Shown here in pieces: positions 7,176 through 15,658 of a stretch of 31,943 nt of DNA. A model generated the notes under the pieces. It made no database searches, was not told the DNA's origin, and worked only from the letters and a program-made list of their open reading frames with translations. The stretch is from an uncultured Clostridia bacterium (lineage in GTDB: Bacteria > Bacillota > Clostridia > Peptostreptococcales > Anaerovoracaceae), in contig CAKQUI010000011.1 of the NCBI GenBank assembly GCA_934277495.1, forward strand, positions 1 to 31,943, read 5' to 3'. The first letter of the stretch is position 1. Each line of letters starts with the position of its first letter. The translations under genes were made by a program, and so were the position numbers.

Positions 7176-8720
7176 ATGCTTAAAGAAAAAATTGTTTACA
7201 AAGATGAGCTTCCGATAAACGTTGTTACAGCCAATATAGAAAAGTATCCGATACATTTTCATGACGACATGGAGGTGGTTTACGTACTGGACGGCAGTAT
7301 CGCTCTACGAAACGGATACTATACATACACACTGAAACAGGGTGATATATTCATCCTGAACGACAGGGAGATGCACAGTTTCGAAAATACCGGCGAAGAC
7401 AATATGGTCATGATGATACAGCTGGACCTGTCGTATTTCTCAAGATACTACGATAATCTGAAAAATAATTTTTTCGTTACGGATATGGAGGATGACAGCG
7501 ACGAAAGTCTCGAAGTCCTGCGGACCATCCTTGCCCGTATCATGATGGAGGTGCTGCAGAAGGGCTACGGCTACGAGCACAAGGTCATCGAGAGCACTCA
7601 CAATCTGATAGCATGTCTGATGTCTGATTTCCAGTACTTTGTCATGGAGGACGGAAAGTTCAAGAACGAGTCGAAGAACAAAGGCAACAAGATCCTTGCC
7701 GGCAGGCTGAACCGTATAACCGACTACATGTACGACAATTATTCGAGAAAACTGACGCTGGGCGAGATCGCAGAAAACGAGCATCTCAGCATATATTATC
7801 TTTCACATATCATCAAAGAAGCCACGGGGCTCAGTTTCCAGGATCTCCTCAGCTATATCAGAGTGGAGGAGTCGGAGAAGCTGCTTCTGGGAACCAACAA
7901 GAAAATAGGGGCGATAGCGGAGGAAACCGGATTTTCGGCGGTGCGTTACTATATCAAGCACTTCGAGAACTGGTTCGGCATGCATCCGCTGGAATACCGT
8001 AAAAAATACATAGGCAAGATAATCAGCCGTGAGATAGAGGCTCAGTACACAAGATGCTCGCCGGCGCAGATAGAAGACGCTATAAGGAAACAGGTCAAGG
8101 GCGTGTACGCCGACTATGCGGACAAGCTCAGGATAAAGCCTGTGATAGTAGACATAGATATATATGACGATTATGCAGCTGTCGAAGACAAGCCGCCTGT
8201 CATCGATGAGATAATGTCAAGAGATGTGAACCGCATCATAGCAGAGCCGTACATAAAACTTATGGAAATGGGCGAGAACGTCATCGCATCCGGTGAGAAC
8301 TACATCGTCACGACAAGATGCAAATTCCCGGGGCCTATGGACAGCATAAGCATACTGGTCTACAATTTCGATGAGAATGTGGGCCGCTCACTGAAGCGGA
8401 TACTGTACGAGGAAGATCTGCTGAGACTGACCAGGAATTACAGCGAGGAGATCGAGTTTCTTGTCAGATGCACCGGTATGTCGGGGGATTTCAGGATCCT
8501 GAGATACAGGCTGGAAAAGGACAACCTGATAAACAGACTGAAAAACTCCCTGAATCCGCCGAAGGTGACAGATACAAGGGAGCTTTTCCTCAGAGAGCTG
8601 TCTTCCGACGCCAGAGTCAGCTCGGACGATTATACAAGCTCGGATGCTCTAAGTGTGCGTACGACTTTCAAAGGTATGGGCGTGGAGCTTATCATGATAG
8701 ACAAGATCATCGGGAAATAA
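7176..8720 (+). CDS. AraC-family transcriptional regulator with a glycosidase-like C-terminal domain
   Basis: A 514-residue DNA-binding protein. Residues about 20-110 form an AraC-type cupin sensor domain (FHDDMEVVYVLDGSI, then QGDIFILNDREMHSF). Residues about 178-276 are the double helix-turn-helix (LTLGEIAENEHLSIYYLSHI and IGAIAEETGFSAVRYYIKHF). About 230 further residues follow, roughly double what a plain AraC protein needs. From about 365 on (SISILVYNF, GDFRILRYRLEKDN, FKGMGVELIMID) this resembles the C-terminal beta-sandwich seen in AraC proteins fused to family-39 glycosidases, yet the catalytic (beta/alpha)8 barrel is absent. It is probably a sugar-responsive regulator; target genes are unknown, and no sugar catabolic operon is adjacent. 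The ATG at 7176 has GTAGGAG upstream. The terminator at 8,778 ends the transcript. Confidence 0.88.
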   Translation: MLKEKIVYKDELPINVVTANIEKYPIHFHDDMEVVYVLDGSIALRNGYYTYTLKQGDIFILNDREMHSFENTGEDNMVMMIQLDLSYFSRYYDNLKNNFFVTDMEDDSDESLEVLRTILARIMMEVLQKGYGYEHKVIESTHNLIACLMSDFQYFVMEDGKFKNESKNKGNKILAGRLNRITDYMYDNYSRKLTLGEIAENEHLSIYYLSHIIKEATGLSFQDLLSYIRVEESEKLLLGTNKKIGAIAEETGFSAVRYYIKHFENWFGMHPLEYRKKYIGKIISREIEAQYTRCSPAQIEDAIRKQVKGVYADYADKLRIKPVIVDIDIYDDYAAVEDKPPVIDEIMSRDVNRIIAEPYIKLMEMGENVIASGENYIVTTRCKFPGPMDSISILVYNFDENVGRSLKRILYEEDLLRLTRNYSEEIEFLVRCTGMSGDFRILRYRLEKDNLINRLKNSLNPPKVTDTRELFLRELSSDARVSSDDYTSSDALSVRTTFKGMGVELIMIDKIIGK

Positions 8721-8777
8721 AGACAGTCCAGATCGCCAGGGCAGAAAAAGACTTTACCAGAACAAAATATATAAAAT

Positions 8778-8826
8778 CAGCAGCCGTATCAGGGATAATA
8801 TCTGGCCCTGTACGGCTGCTGTTTTT
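8778..8826 (+). terminator. Bidirectional intrinsic terminator between the AraC gene and the reductase
   Basis: CAGCAGCCGTA (8778-8788) and TACGGCTGCTG (8811-8821) form a perfect 11-bp stem, extended inside by CAGGG/CCCTG, followed by five T rightward. Leftward, the stem is followed by ATTTTATAT, so it can also end the convergent reductase transcript. Confidence 0.92.
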
Positions 8827-8843
8827 GTATCGTCTATATTGGC

Positions 8844-9974
8844 TTAAACTCCGAAAGCTTCGGCAGCGTCTTTCATTGCCTGTACTATCGGCAGTGCCTG
8901 CGGACATTTTTCTTCGCATAGGTGGCAGCCTGCGCAGTCCGAAGCGTGGAAGCCGTCGCCCAGCCAGTCCATGTATTCCATCTTCGTGCTTGGGTTCTGT
9001 TCGTATACGTTCCAGTCGTTGTAGTATCCGATTATCTTCGGTATCTCCAGTTTGTGCGGACATGGCATGCAGTATTTGCAGCCTGTGCATGAATATTTTA
9101 TCAGCCTGTTGTACTCATCGGAAACTTTGTTTATCAGTTCTTTTTCGTCTGATGTCAGTTCGCTGATATCAGCTGATGACAGCGTGTCGATGTTGGCTGA
9201 AAGCTGCTCCATGGAGCTCATGCCGCTGAGCATCAGTGTTACTTCCGGCATATTTGCAAGCCATCTGAAGGCCCATTCTGCAGGTGTGCGTTTCACTGCC
9301 GCTTTGTCCCACAGTGCCTGTACTGTAGGCGGGATGGCGTCTGTGAGCCTGCCGCCCTTCAGGGGCTCCATGATTATGACGCCAAGACCCTTTTCAGCAG
9401 CGTATTTCAGACCTTTTACGCCTGCCTGATGGTCTTTGTCCATATAGTTCAGCTGTATCTGGCAGAACTCCCACGGATACTCGTCGATGACTTCTTTGAA
9501 GAAGTCGAATGTATCATGGAAAGAAAATCCGATATGCTTTATCTTCCCCTGGGCTTTCATCTCGTCAAGGAAAGGCATCAGGTTCAGTTTCTTCGCACGT
9601 TTCCATACCGGTACTGTGACGTTGTGGACAAGGTACATGTCGATGCAGTCTGTATCAAGACGTCTGAGCTGTTCTTCGAAGATATTTTTCATGCCTTCTT
9701 CGTCTTTCGCCAGCCATATAGGCATCTTGTCCGCCAGCATGACCTTTTCACGGTAGCCGTCCTTCAGGGCTTTGCCCAGGACTTTCTCGCTCTCGCCGTT
9801 GTGGTACATGTAAGCGGTGTCAACGTAATTGACGCCTTTGTCGATGGCTGTCCTGATGATCCTGATGGCTTCAGCTTCATTGACTTTGCCGTCCTCTGCC
9901 TGCGGCAGACGCATGCAGCCGACGCCCAGCAGTGATACATCGCTGCCGATTTTCTTGAATTCTCTGTATTGCAT
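8844..9974 (-). CDS. Aldo/keto reductase with C-terminal 4Fe-4S domain
   Basis: A 376-residue cytoplasmic oxidoreductase. Residues 1-285 are an aldo/keto reductase barrel with the full catalytic tetrad: Asp52 and Tyr57 in VDTAYMY, Lys83 and His117. A ferredoxin-like tail follows, with two clusters: C296-x2-C-x2-C-x2-C305-P and C347-x2-C-x2-C-x3-C357-P, enough for two 4Fe-4S centres. Such fusions are common in anaerobes and probably couple NAD(P)H chemistry to electron transfer; the physiological substrate is unknown. The ATG at 9974 has GAGGAG upstream. The gene faces left; it is divergent from the serine hydrolase, with about 90 very A+T-rich bases between them that must hold both promoters. 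Confidence 0.93.
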   Translation of the reverse strand: MQYREFKKIGSDVSLLGVGCMRLPQAEDGKVNEAEAIRIIRTAIDKGVNYVDTAYMYHNGESEKVLGKALKDGYREKVMLADKMPIWLAKDEEGMKNIFEEQLRRLDTDCIDMYLVHNVTVPVWKRAKKLNLMPFLDEMKAQGKIKHIGFSFHDTFDFFKEVIDEYPWEFCQIQLNYMDKDHQAGVKGLKYAAEKGLGVIIMEPLKGGRLTDAIPPTVQALWDKAAVKRTPAEWAFRWLANMPEVTLMLSGMSSMEQLSANIDTLSSADISELTSDEKELINKVSDEYNRLIKYSCTGCKYCMPCPHKLEIPKIIGYYNDWNVYEQNPSTKMEYMDWLGDGFHASDCAGCHLCEEKCPQALPIVQAMKDAAEAFGV

Positions 9975-10063
9975 AACTTTACTCCTCAGATATGATATAC
10001 TTATAATGTTTTGTTTATTGATATATAATATAGATATTATACTGAAAAAAAGGATTTACTGCA

Positions 10064-11137
10064 ATGATGAAAACTGATAACAGACTTGCAGGGGTATGCA
10101 GGGATTTTGCGGACAGGATGATGGAGGAGTACGATCTTCCGGGGCTTGCTGCGGGGGTGATATGTGCAGATGAAGAGTGCCATGTCGCCAGAGGCTTCAG
10201 GAACTTAGTCACAAAGGATCCGATGAAGGAAAACGACATATTCCACTGTGCATCGGTGTCGAAACTTTTCACGTCGGCGGGGATACTGAAACTCGCAGAG
10301 GACGGAAAGCTCGGTCTTGATGACAGACTTGTGGACATACTGCCGGAACTGTCGATCGCCGATGGACGATGCGAAAAAGTGACGATAAGACAGATGCTCA
10401 CACATACATCGGGTATAGGCGATGTGGCGGACTACTGCTGGGATATGCCAAGGACCGATGAGGCTGCGCTGAAGGATTATGTGATGTCGGAGGAAGTGCA
10501 TGATACGCCACTGCTGTGGCAGCCGGGTGAAGGCGGATTCAGGTACAGCAACATGGCGTATGAGATACTGGGGTATATAATTGCCGAAAAGACGGGGAAA
10601 TCCTATGAAGATGTCATGAAAGAGTGGTTCCTGCGTCCATCGTCGATGCACGATTCGACATTCCTGACATTTGAAAGGACTGGGGGCAGCCTTGAAGCGG
10701 AGGCTGTAGACAGTACCGGAAATATGGCGATGCCTTACAGCAAGGCGCAGGACAGATCCATAGTACCTGAGCCGTATTATCCATACAACAGGATGCACGG
10801 TCCAAGCTCCACGTTGACATCGAATGTACAGGATCTGCTGAAATGGGCAACGCTGCATATGTCACGCAGCGTGTTCGCACCGGAGTTTTACGATGAGATA
10901 TGGAAAGAATACGCTACAGTGCCTAATAACGGCGAGGGCATGGGACTGGGATGGTTCATCAGAAGACAGGAAGGATATACACTTTACGGTCACGAAGGTA
11001 CTGACGACGGGTTCAGGGCAAGTTTCTGGATATGTCCGGAAAAAGACACTGCAGTGGTGGTACTGGCGAACATATCCAATGCACCTGTGAAAAAGATAAA
11101 CAAGAAGCTCTTTGAAGAGCTGATCACTCGTCTTTGA
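10064..11137 (+). CDS. Serine hydrolase of the beta-lactamase (class C / PBP4*) family
   Basis: A 357-residue penicillin-binding-protein-fold hydrolase. The catalytic S-x-x-K is SVSK (Ser64, Lys67), the Tyr-x-Asn is YSN near residue 162, and the third motif appears as HEGTDDG near residue 313, as in esterase/D-peptidase members rather than true beta-lactamases. No signal peptide or membrane helix is visible, so it looks cytoplasmic, which is unusual for enzymes acting on cell wall and favours a peptidase or esterase role. Two adjacent ATG codons (10064 and 10067) are possible starts; AAAAAAAGG lies upstream. Its last 14 bases overlap the end of the leftward gene tail to tail, with no room for a separate terminator. 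Confidence 0.9.
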   Translation: MMKTDNRLAGVCRDFADRMMEEYDLPGLAAGVICADEECHVARGFRNLVTKDPMKENDIFHCASVSKLFTSAGILKLAEDGKLGLDDRLVDILPELSIADGRCEKVTIRQMLTHTSGIGDVADYCWDMPRTDEAALKDYVMSEEVHDTPLLWQPGEGGFRYSNMAYEILGYIIAEKTGKSYEDVMKEWFLRPSSMHDSTFLTFERTGGSLEAEAVDSTGNMAMPYSKAQDRSIVPEPYYPYNRMHGPSSTLTSNVQDLLKWATLHMSRSVFAPEFYDEIWKEYATVPNNGEGMGLGWFIRRQEGYTLYGHEGTDDGFRASFWICPEKDTAVVVLANISNAPVKKINKKLFEELITRL

Positions 11138-12326
11138 TGAAATCAAGAAATTCGTCGAAGTCGTCGAATCCGCTCTGGATGAATTCGAACAGCACCGGTT
11201 CCTTGAATTCGTACTTGGCAGCCGGGATAAGGAACGGCGCCAGGAGGCTTGTGCGGAGTTTCGACTCCAGAAGCCTTATATCTGATAGAGTATATGCGGC
11301 CACGATGAGCTGCCCGTATTCCGTAAGGAAATATATACCGCTGACGTCGTTGCTCAGCCGGAATATGCGGTCGTTGACGTGGTCGTTGTTTTTTTTGAAT
11401 GACATGAACAGTCTGCCGCTGTCGTGTATGGACATCACTGTGTTCAGGTCGAAGGAAAGCTCTCCTGCGATGTTATCTGCATCTTCGTCTGAAAGCAGCA
11501 CTTCATAGACAGTGACGTATTCGGGTTTCGCCAGCATCATAGCTGCTTCTGCAGCGCTGACGTGGAATCCCGAGCAGTGACAGAAATCGACTACTTTGAG
11601 ATCCTTGACTGCTACTTTCGATATCACTGTCTCGTACTGTCCGTCCATTTCGATAAGCGATTCGCACATATATGACACGGCGCCGTCGCTGAAAGTCTTT
11701 TCTTTGTCTATGACGTTCTTGCAGAACGTGGCGCATCTGTAGCTGTCGTAGATGTCCAGCGGGAAGTCGCCGTCGGACAGATATGCGGCTGTCTCGTAGT
11801 CACGGCCGAAACATCTCATCAGGAAATAGTTCACCACCTGGTAGTCGGAAACTATCTCTGTACATATGAGCTTCATGAGTCCTGCTTTTATTTCGGGAGT
11901 GATCTCGTCTGCTCCATCGAAAATGAAACCGTACTCTTCCTGGCCGTCCGGCATCGGAAGACCGTGTTCTTTGTTGAAATTCCTGTATATGCACATGAGA
12001 TCTTTAAACTGCATCTCGGTGAGCTGTATCTTGCCGGCTCCGAGACCTCCGATGAGCGCCTGCTCAGTCATAAGGATCTGCTCTGCGTTTATGCCTCTGA
12101 CGGACTGGTATGTTTCAAGACCCGCTTCTTCGCAGTCTATATAGAAAAACTGGTGTATGTCGGGGTCTTCGTGCCAGACGGCATCAGTATCCAGCTGCCA
12201 GTGTGCGTAGACCGCCAGCACACCCATCAGCCGTGTGTCGGTGACATACGCCGACACGAAAGTCTTTTTTCTGTTGTCGTGGGTAGAAAGCCCACCTTTT
12301 ATCACTTTAAATTTCGTTTTTTTCAA
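11124..12326 (-). CDS. Protein of unknown function, 400 residues
   Basis: I do not recognise the family. The frame is convincingly coding: 400 codons, an upstream promoter and a ribosome-binding site (GAGAGG) 9 bases before a TTG start at 12326. No ATG start is available until residue 34, and that would remove a plausible N-terminus. The protein is acidic and soluble, without signal peptide or membrane helix. Noticeable are a Cys/His-rich stretch (VVDFCHCSGFH, near 250) and repeated aromatic-acidic segments at the C-terminus (SGFDDFDEFLDFIKDE). No catalytic motif can be named. It overlaps the end of the serine hydrolase gene by 14 bases in the convergent orientation. Confidence 0.75.
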   Translation of the reverse strand: MKKTKFKVIKGGLSTHDNRKKTFVSAYVTDTRLMGVLAVYAHWQLDTDAVWHEDPDIHQFFYIDCEEAGLETYQSVRGINAEQILMTEQALIGGLGAGKIQLTEMQFKDLMCIYRNFNKEHGLPMPDGQEEYGFIFDGADEITPEIKAGLMKLICTEIVSDYQVVNYFLMRCFGRDYETAAYLSDGDFPLDIYDSYRCATFCKNVIDKEKTFSDGAVSYMCESLIEMDGQYETVISKVAVKDLKVVDFCHCSGFHVSAAEAAMMLAKPEYVTVYEVLLSDEDADNIAGELSFDLNTVMSIHDSGRLFMSFKKNNDHVNDRIFRLSNDVSGIYFLTEYGQLIVAAYTLSDIRLLESKLRTSLLAPFLIPAAKYEFKEPVLFEFIQSGFDDFDEFLDFIKDE

Positions 12327-12349
12327 ATCAGAATACCTCTCAAATAAAA

Positions 12350-12377
12350 AGTATAACCTATTCTGAGAAAATTACAA
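12350..12377 (-). promoter_or_regulatory. Promoter of the 400-residue unknown protein
   Basis: On the minus strand, TTGTAA (12377-12372) and TATACT (12355-12350) are spaced by 16 bases. The start codon lies about 24 bases past the -10 box, so the leader is short. Confidence 0.65.
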
Positions 12378-12404
12378 GCCGGAAAAGAGGGCGTTATATA
12401 ATAT

Positions 12405-12539
12405 ATGATTTTTCATGTGAACGGAACACATGAAGCTGCAAGATATATCGAATTGTTTATGAGAAAACTGTCGACGGATGTGAACCCCAGTCCGTTTGCA
12501 AAGGACTGCATGAGAGGGTATGCAGGAGCCGGCTCGTGA
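12405..12539 (+). CDS. Possible 44-residue small protein
   Basis: An ATG-initiated frame encodes MIFHVNGTHEAARYIELFMR and 24 more residues, ending in TGA. A TATAAT-like sequence lies just before it, but there is no well-spaced ribosome-binding site (AGAGGG is about 15 bases upstream). No family is recognised. The residue mix looks protein-like, and it could equally be the relic of a longer gene. Low confidence; kept because the 294-base gap has no other explanation here. Confidence 0.22.
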   Translation: MIFHVNGTHEAARYIELFMRKLSTDVNPSPFAKDCMRGYAGAGS

Positions 12540-12551
12540 AGGCAGCAGCAG

Positions 12552-12579
12552 TTGCGTGTACATGATTTTATGGTATAAT
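12552..12579 (+). promoter_or_regulatory. Promoter of the small membrane protein gene
   Basis: TTGCGT (12552-12557) and a perfect TATAAT (12574-12579) are separated by 16 bases, about 42 bases before the start codon of the small membrane protein. Confidence 0.72.
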
Positions 12580-12620
12580 CTAAGGGAGGTTGGAAATCCA
12601 GCAGAACAAGGGGGTATTAT

Positions 12621-12812
12621 ATGAAAAAGATCAGGATATCTGTATTGCTAAGTATAGCAATGATTTCCGGCGTACTGGGATTCATATTGTATGCACTGCA
12701 GCATCCGGAGGCTTCTTTTGCCGAAGGGACAGAAACGTTCGCAGCCGTGTACATAGTTGTGATGATCCTGGTGTCGGTGTATGCGATCGTGCAGATAAGA
12801 CGCAGGAACTGA
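12621..12812 (+). CDS. Small two-helix membrane protein of unknown function
   Basis: A 63-residue protein with two predicted membrane segments (about residues 6-26 and 41-58) joined by a short acidic loop, and a basic C-terminal end (QIRRRN). The N-terminus MKKIR and the tail are both positively charged, so both ends should face the cytoplasm. The ATG at 12621 has AAGGGGG upstream, and a good promoter precedes it, so it is probably a genuine gene. No family is recognised. It stands alone just upstream of the S-box promoter. Confidence 0.68.
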   Translation: MKKIRISVLLSIAMISGVLGFILYALQHPEASFAEGTETFAAVYIVVMILVSVYAIVQIRRRN

Positions 12813-12839
12813 AAAGAAGCTGACGGCAGATTTACGGTA

Positions 12840-12867
12840 TTGACAGTCTGCAAAATCGGCGTATAAT
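12840..12867 (+). promoter_or_regulatory. Sigma-A promoter of the SAM riboswitch / metK operon
   Basis: Perfect TTGACA (12840-12845) and perfect TATAAT (12862-12867) with a 16-base spacer. The expected start near 12,874 is about 10 bases before the first conserved riboswitch stem. Confidence 0.92.
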
Positions 12868-12882
12868 AGATATGTATAAATC

Positions 12883-13018
12883 CTTATTAAGAGTGGCGGA
12901 GGGAATAGGCCCAGTGAAGCCCGGCAACCTGATGTATACGAAACATGTGCACGAGTCCGGCACTGTATGCATTGTAGGTGCTAATTCCTACAGGATATTG
13001 TATTCTGAAAGATGAGGA
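12883..13018 (+). ncRNA. SAM-I (S-box) riboswitch
   Basis: The conserved S-box blocks appear in order: CTTATTAAGAGTGGCGGAGGG, a kink-turn helix block, then GGCCCAGTGAAGCCCGGCAACC, GGTGCTAATTCCTACAGGA and the closing GATGAGG. The variable P3 arm lies between, at about 12,937-12,974. S-box RNAs bind S-adenosylmethionine; with ligand bound the antiterminator is sequestered and the terminator at 13,041 forms. The control target is metK and, through it, aspartate kinase. Confidence 0.96.
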
Positions 13019-13040
13019 AAGATAACAAAATGATTTGTGA

Positions 13041-13071
13041 GTCTTTCTGATTTCCAGAAAGACTTTTTTTT
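13041..13071 (+). terminator. Riboswitch-controlled terminator
   Basis: GTCTTTCTG and CAGAAAGAC form a perfect 9-bp stem with a 5-base loop, followed by eight T. It is the expression platform of the S-box leader and lies 45 bases before metK. Confidence 0.95.
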
Positions 13072-13116
13072 GTGCAGAGCGGTCATCCGGGACCGTCTGT
13101 TTTGGAGGTAATAAAA

Positions 13117-14304
13117 ATGAAGAGATTTTTCACATCAGAATCAGTTACAGAAGGGCATCCTGACAAGATCTGCGACCAGATCTCAGATGCTATCGTAGAC
13201 GCTATCATGGCAGAAGACCCGGCAGGCAGAGTCGCAGCCGAAACAACAGTGAACACCGGCTACGCCATGATCATGGGCGAGATAAGTACAGAATGCTATA
13301 TAGATATACAGAAGATAGCAAGAGACGTCATCTGTGATATCGGATACGACAACAGCGACTACGGCTTTGACGGCAATACATGCGCAATACTCACAGCTAT
13401 AGACGAGCAGTCACCTGACATCGCACAGGGCGTGGACAAGGCGCTGGAATACAAGGACGGCACACTGGAAGACAAAGGCGACATTGCAGACGAGACAGGC
13501 GCAGGAGACCAGGGCATCATGTTCGGTTTTGCATGCAATGAGACTCCGGAGCTGATGCCTATGCCTATCGCACTGGCTCACAGACTGGCAAGAAGACTGA
13601 CAGAAGTGAGGAAAAACGGCACGCTGGGATATCTCAGACCTGACGGCAAGACACAGGTGACTGTCGAATACGATGACGACAAGGCTGTAAGGATAGACAC
13701 TATAGTCATTTCCACACAGCACGATCCTGACGCAGAGCTGGACCAGATCAGAAAAGATCTTATCGAACATGTCATCAGACCTGTTGTGGATGCAGAGCTT
13801 CTGGACGATGATACAAAATATTATGTGAACCCTACAGGAAGGTTCGTTATCGGCGGACCTCACGGAGATTCCGGTCTCACAGGCAGGAAGATAATCGTAG
13901 ATACCTACGGCGGATATGCACACCACGGCGGCGGCGCTTTCAGCGGAAAAGACCCTACGAAGGTGGACCGTTCAGCGACATATGCAGCAAGATACGTTGC
14001 AAAGAATCTGGTAGCGGCAGGCCTTGCTGACAAGTGTGAGATCCAGCTGGCATATGCTATAGGAGTGGCAAGACCTGTATCCATACTGGTGGATTCTTTC
14101 GGTACAGGCAAACTTCCTGACGACAGGCTGGCAGAGATCATCGAAAAGCATTTCGATCTCAGACCGTCAGCTATAATCAGAGATCTGGATCTGAGAAGAC
14201 CTGTCTACAGACAGGTAGCCGCTTATGGACATTTTGGAAGAACTGACATCGACGTACCATGGGAAAAACTCGACAAGGTCGATGAGTTAAGAAAGGAGAT
14301 TTAA
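13117..14304 (+). CDS. metK: S-adenosylmethionine synthetase
   Basis: A 395-residue cytoplasmic enzyme that makes S-adenosylmethionine from methionine and ATP. The ATP/methionine motifs are intact: [19 protein letters not shown] at the N-terminus (His14), [12 protein letters not shown] near residue 128, and the P-loop-like [16 protein letters not shown] near residue 268. Length is typical. Start: the ATG at 13117 has a strong GGAGG 8 bases upstream; a GTG further upstream at 13072 lies in the terminator tail and can be dismissed. The gene is the first of an operon with aspartate kinase (5-base gap) and is controlled by the SAM riboswitch. Confidence 0.98.
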   Translation: MKRFFTSESVTEGHPDKICDQISDAIVDAIMAEDPAGRVAAETTVNTGYAMIMGEISTECYIDIQKIARDVICDIGYDNSDYGFDGNTCAILTAIDEQSPDIAQGVDKALEYKDGTLEDKGDIADETGAGDQGIMFGFACNETPELMPMPIALAHRLARRLTEVRKNGTLGYLRPDGKTQVTVEYDDDKAVRIDTIVISTQHDPDAELDQIRKDLIEHVIRPVVDAELLDDDTKYYVNPTGRFVIGGPHGDSGLTGRKIIVDTYGGYAHHGGGAFSGKDPTKVDRSATYAARYVAKNLVAAGLADKCEIQLAYAIGVARPVSILVDSFGTGKLPDDRLAEIIEKHFDLRPSAIIRDLDLRRPVYRQVAAYGHFGRTDIDVPWEKLDKVDELRKEI

Positions 14305-14309
14305 ATAAA

Positions 14310-15626
14310 ATGGGAGTCAAAGTAGCAAAATTCGGAGGCTCATCAGTAGCTGATGCACTGCAGATCGAAAAGATAAAGAATATCGTCGAAAAAGACGGCA
14401 ATATCAAATATGTAGTCGTATCAGCGCCGGGTAAAAGATTCAGCGAGGACAGCAAGGTGACAGATCTGCTGTACCTGTGCAAGACACATATCGAGCACAG
14501 GATACCTTACGAGCAGATATTTCAGGTGATCTGTGACAGATTCATGGCAGCAGAGGTGAATCTGGGAGTAGACATAGATCTGAATTCTGAATTTGACGAA
14601 ATAAGAAAGAATCTCGAAGATAATGCTACTGCAGACTATATCGCCAGCAGAGGTGAATATCTCAATGCGAAGCTGATAGCCGCATATCTGGGATATGATT
14701 TCGTCGATTCCAAAAAGATGATAAGATTCGATGAAAAGGGCAGATTCATGGAGGATCTCACCAACCGTGAGATCGCAAAGGAGCTGGCAAACCATGAGAC
14801 AGCTGTTATACCGGGGTTCTACGGCCTTAAAGTGGACGGCACCATCAAGACTTTCTCAAGGGGCGGCTCGGACATAACAGGTGCGCTGGTGGCAAGAGCT
14901 GTTGAAGCGGAGGTCTACGAAAACTGGACCGACGTTTCAGGATTCCTTATGGCGGATCCGAGGATCGTGAAAGATCCTAAACCGATCAGCAGTATTTCAT
15001 ACAAAGAGCTGAGAGAACTGTCATACATGGGTGCGTCGGTACTTCATGAAGATGCGATATACCCTGCAAGAGTGGCGAATATCCCTATCAATATCAGGAA
15101 CACCAACAAGCCGGAGGATCCGGGCACGATCATAACAGCTAATCCGTCAGGGCATGAAGACGGTCAGATCATCAGCGGTATAGCGGGAAGCAAGGACTTC
15201 ACTGTTATCGGCATATACAAGAACCTGATGAGCGGAGAGAGAGGCTTCATCAGAAGACTCACTGCTATACTCGAAGACAATGATATGTCCATAGAACATA
15301 TACCATCAGGTATAGATACACTGTCGGTAGTGCTTTCCAATGAAACTCTGGACGGCAAACTGGACGAGATACTCGATGAATTCGATCGTCAGCTGAAGCC
15401 TGATCATATCGAGGTGTTCGAGGATGTAGCGCTGATAGCTACAGTAGGTGCAGGCATGTCTTACAGACCGGGCGTTTCGGCGAAACTTTTCTCGGCTCTG
15501 GCAGAGGCAGGCGTCAATATCCGGATGATAGACCAGGGCTCCAGTGAGATGAACATTATCATCGGTGTTGAAAACAAGGATTTCGAGACAGCTATACGTG
15601 CAATATACGACGTGTTCGTAGTATAG
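14310..15626 (+). CDS. lysC: Aspartate kinase
   Basis: A 438-residue monofunctional aspartokinase, which phosphorylates L-aspartate at the head of the lysine, threonine and methionine pathways. The N-terminal nucleotide-binding motif is KFGGSSVAD (residues 6-14), followed by the kinase segment SRGGSDITGALVARA near 190 and two C-terminal ACT domains (from about 300), which bind the feedback amino acid. Its ribosome-binding site (AAGGAG) overlaps the 3' end of metK, so translation is probably coupled. Being cotranscribed with metK behind a SAM riboswitch suggests this isozyme serves methionine synthesis or is repressed together with it; lysine or threonine sensitivity cannot be read from the sequence. 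Confidence 0.96.
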   Translation: MGVKVAKFGGSSVADALQIEKIKNIVEKDGNIKYVVVSAPGKRFSEDSKVTDLLYLCKTHIEHRIPYEQIFQVICDRFMAAEVNLGVDIDLNSEFDEIRKNLEDNATADYIASRGEYLNAKLIAAYLGYDFVDSKKMIRFDEKGRFMEDLTNREIAKELANHETAVIPGFYGLKVDGTIKTFSRGGSDITGALVARAVEAEVYENWTDVSGFLMADPRIVKDPKPISSISYKELRELSYMGASVLHEDAIYPARVANIPINIRNTNKPEDPGTIITANPSGHEDGQIISGIAGSKDFTVIGIYKNLMSGERGFIRRLTAILEDNDMSIEHIPSGIDTLSVVLSNETLDGKLDEILDEFDRQLKPDHIEVFEDVALIATVGAGMSYRPGVSAKLFSALAEAGVNIRMIDQGSSEMNIIIGVENKDFETAIRAIYDVFVV

Positions 15627-15658
15627 CTGACTGATAGTCGGATGAAGGATGGCAGATT

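Noticed and set aside
13072..13116. Upstream GTG start for metK
   Set aside because: It lies in the tail of the riboswitch terminator, and the ATG at 13117 has a strong ribosome-binding site and matches the family N-terminus.
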